29,201 bases of DNA from an uncultured Clostridia bacterium. Lineage in GTDB: Bacteria; Bacillota; Clostridia; Oscillospirales; Acutalibacteraceae. The position numbers were made by a program, and so were the translations under genes. The notes under the pieces were generated by a model. That model was not told where the DNA came from. It saw nothing but the letters and a program-made list of their open reading frames with translations, and did not search any database. Below, piece by piece: positions 28,667-29,201 of the stretch (its first letter is position 1; each line of letters starts with the position of its first letter). The stretch is taken from NCBI GenBank assembly GCA_937901145.1, contig CALCHE010000148.1, positions 1 through 29,201 of the forward strand, in the 5' to 3' direction.

Positions 28667-29201
28667 TTATTTGACCTTAACGCTCTTAACAGCACTCCAT
28701 GCAGAGTAAACCTTCTTACTACCGACTGTCTTATAGGCTCTGACCTTTACATAATACTTCTTACCCTTTGAGAGTTTTTTGATTGTGGTCTTTGTGGTCT
28801 TTGCCTTTTTGATTGTTACCTTCTTGGTTGTCTTTGAGATAAACTTCTTTGATGTGGAGGCCTGTACCTCATAGCCTGTGATGTTAGCTACTGTCTTCCA
28901 GGAGGCTGTGAGTGCCTTTTTGCCTGCCTTGAGTGCAAGAGTAGTCTTAAGAGGTACTGTCTTTCCTGTCAGAATTGTACTGTATGCACCCTTTACACCG
29001 TCAACAACGGCTCTTACTCTGAACTTGTAGGATTTGTTTGCCTTAAGCTTAGTTACTGTGTAAGAATTCTTTGAAGTAGTCTTGATAGTCTTCCACTTTT
29101 TATTTGAGTACTGCTGAACCTCGTATTTCTCTGCACCTGCTACCTTTGTCCAGGCGAGTGTAAGAGTTGTCTTGGTGCCTGATGCAAGCTTGACGGCCTT
29201 G
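28667..29201 (-). CDS. Fibronectin type III repeat protein, C-terminal part
   Basis: The open frame runs from the right window edge to TAA at 28667 (178 codons in the window), so the N-terminus is missing. It contains two fibronectin type III domains of about 85 residues: the first has LAWTKVAGAEKYEVQQY and YKFRVRAVVDG, the second ASWKTVANITGYEVQ and YYVKVRAYKT. Both carry the conserved Trp and the Tyr-x-Val/Phe-x-Val-Arg-Ala strand. It is very rich in Lys and Thr, with no membrane segment seen. Repeats of this type end large secreted cell-surface proteins of gut Clostridia, often with carbohydrate-active or Leu-rich domains upstream. The role of this one cannot be known from the tail. Confidence 0.85.
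   Translation of the reverse strand, partial: KAVKLASGTKTTLTLAWTKVAGAEKYEVQQYSNKKWKTIKTTSKNSYTVTKLKANKSYKFRVRAVVDGVKGAYSTILTGKTVPLKTTLALKAGKKALTASWKTVANITGYEVQASTSKKFISKTTKKVTIKKAKTTKTTIKKLSKGKKYYVKVRAYKTVGSKKVYSAWSAVKSVKVK

Overview
The window comes from a spore-forming Gram-positive anaerobe of the class Clostridia, most likely the family Oscillospiraceae/Ruminococcaceae. The evidence is sporulation genes (ylbJ, yqfC, yqfD, a SpoVAF-type GerA protein), a bacterial V-type ATPase operon, strong Shine-Dalgarno sites, and sigma-A-type promoters with near-consensus boxes. No species can be named from the sequence alone.

Positions 1 to about 8879 are the right-hand part of an integrated, prophage-like element. 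It ends with a tyrosine integrase (7711-8808) beside the 3' end of a tRNA-Pro gene (8876-8952), the probable attachment site. Its left end lies outside the window. The leftward genes (4632 down to 1) form an early or replication module: a HTH protein, a Cys-rich protein, small phage proteins, DUF3846, a HUH-type rolling-circle Rep, SSB, a VRR-NUC nuclease and a PAPS-reductase-like protein cut by the window edge. A consensus promoter reads a short RNA (about 2962-3033) from the opposite strand across the rep leader, the arrangement of plasmid copy-control antisense RNAs. A control region at 5257-5976 holds two divergent XRE regulators with three palindromic operators between them. Between this switch and the integrase lie two accessory membrane genes (6162-7557). 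The second joins an extracytoplasmic YHYH segment to a cytoplasmic, apparently inactivated Mrr-like nuclease domain. A second candidate antisense RNA (about 7656-7570, minus strand) lies just upstream of the integrase and is complementary to two leaders in the same element.

Positions 8876 to 15910 are ordinary chromosome: tRNA-Pro, ylbJ (minus), then a plus-strand run yqfC-yqfD-phoH-ybeY-dgkA-tcdA-hlyIII, then rnhA (minus) and a small zinc-ribbon-like gene. These cover sporulation, rRNA and tRNA maturation, and lipid recycling.

Positions 15917 to 28053 are a long leftward run of tightly spaced genes: a transmembrane kinase-like protein, V-ATPase subunits H-I-K-E-C-F-A-B-D, the S4-domain protein YlmH, and SpoVAF. 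Subunit K keeps the Na+-ligand residues known from Enterococcus hirae NtpK, so the enzyme is predicted to move Na+. The first protein has lost the catalytic Asp of the HRD motif and looks like a pseudokinase.

Positions 28200 to 29201 hold tRNA-Ser(CGA), a partial duplication of its 3' end with strong hairpins, and the C-terminal part of a fibronectin type III repeat protein. No CRISPR array, rRNA gene or intact insertion sequence was seen.
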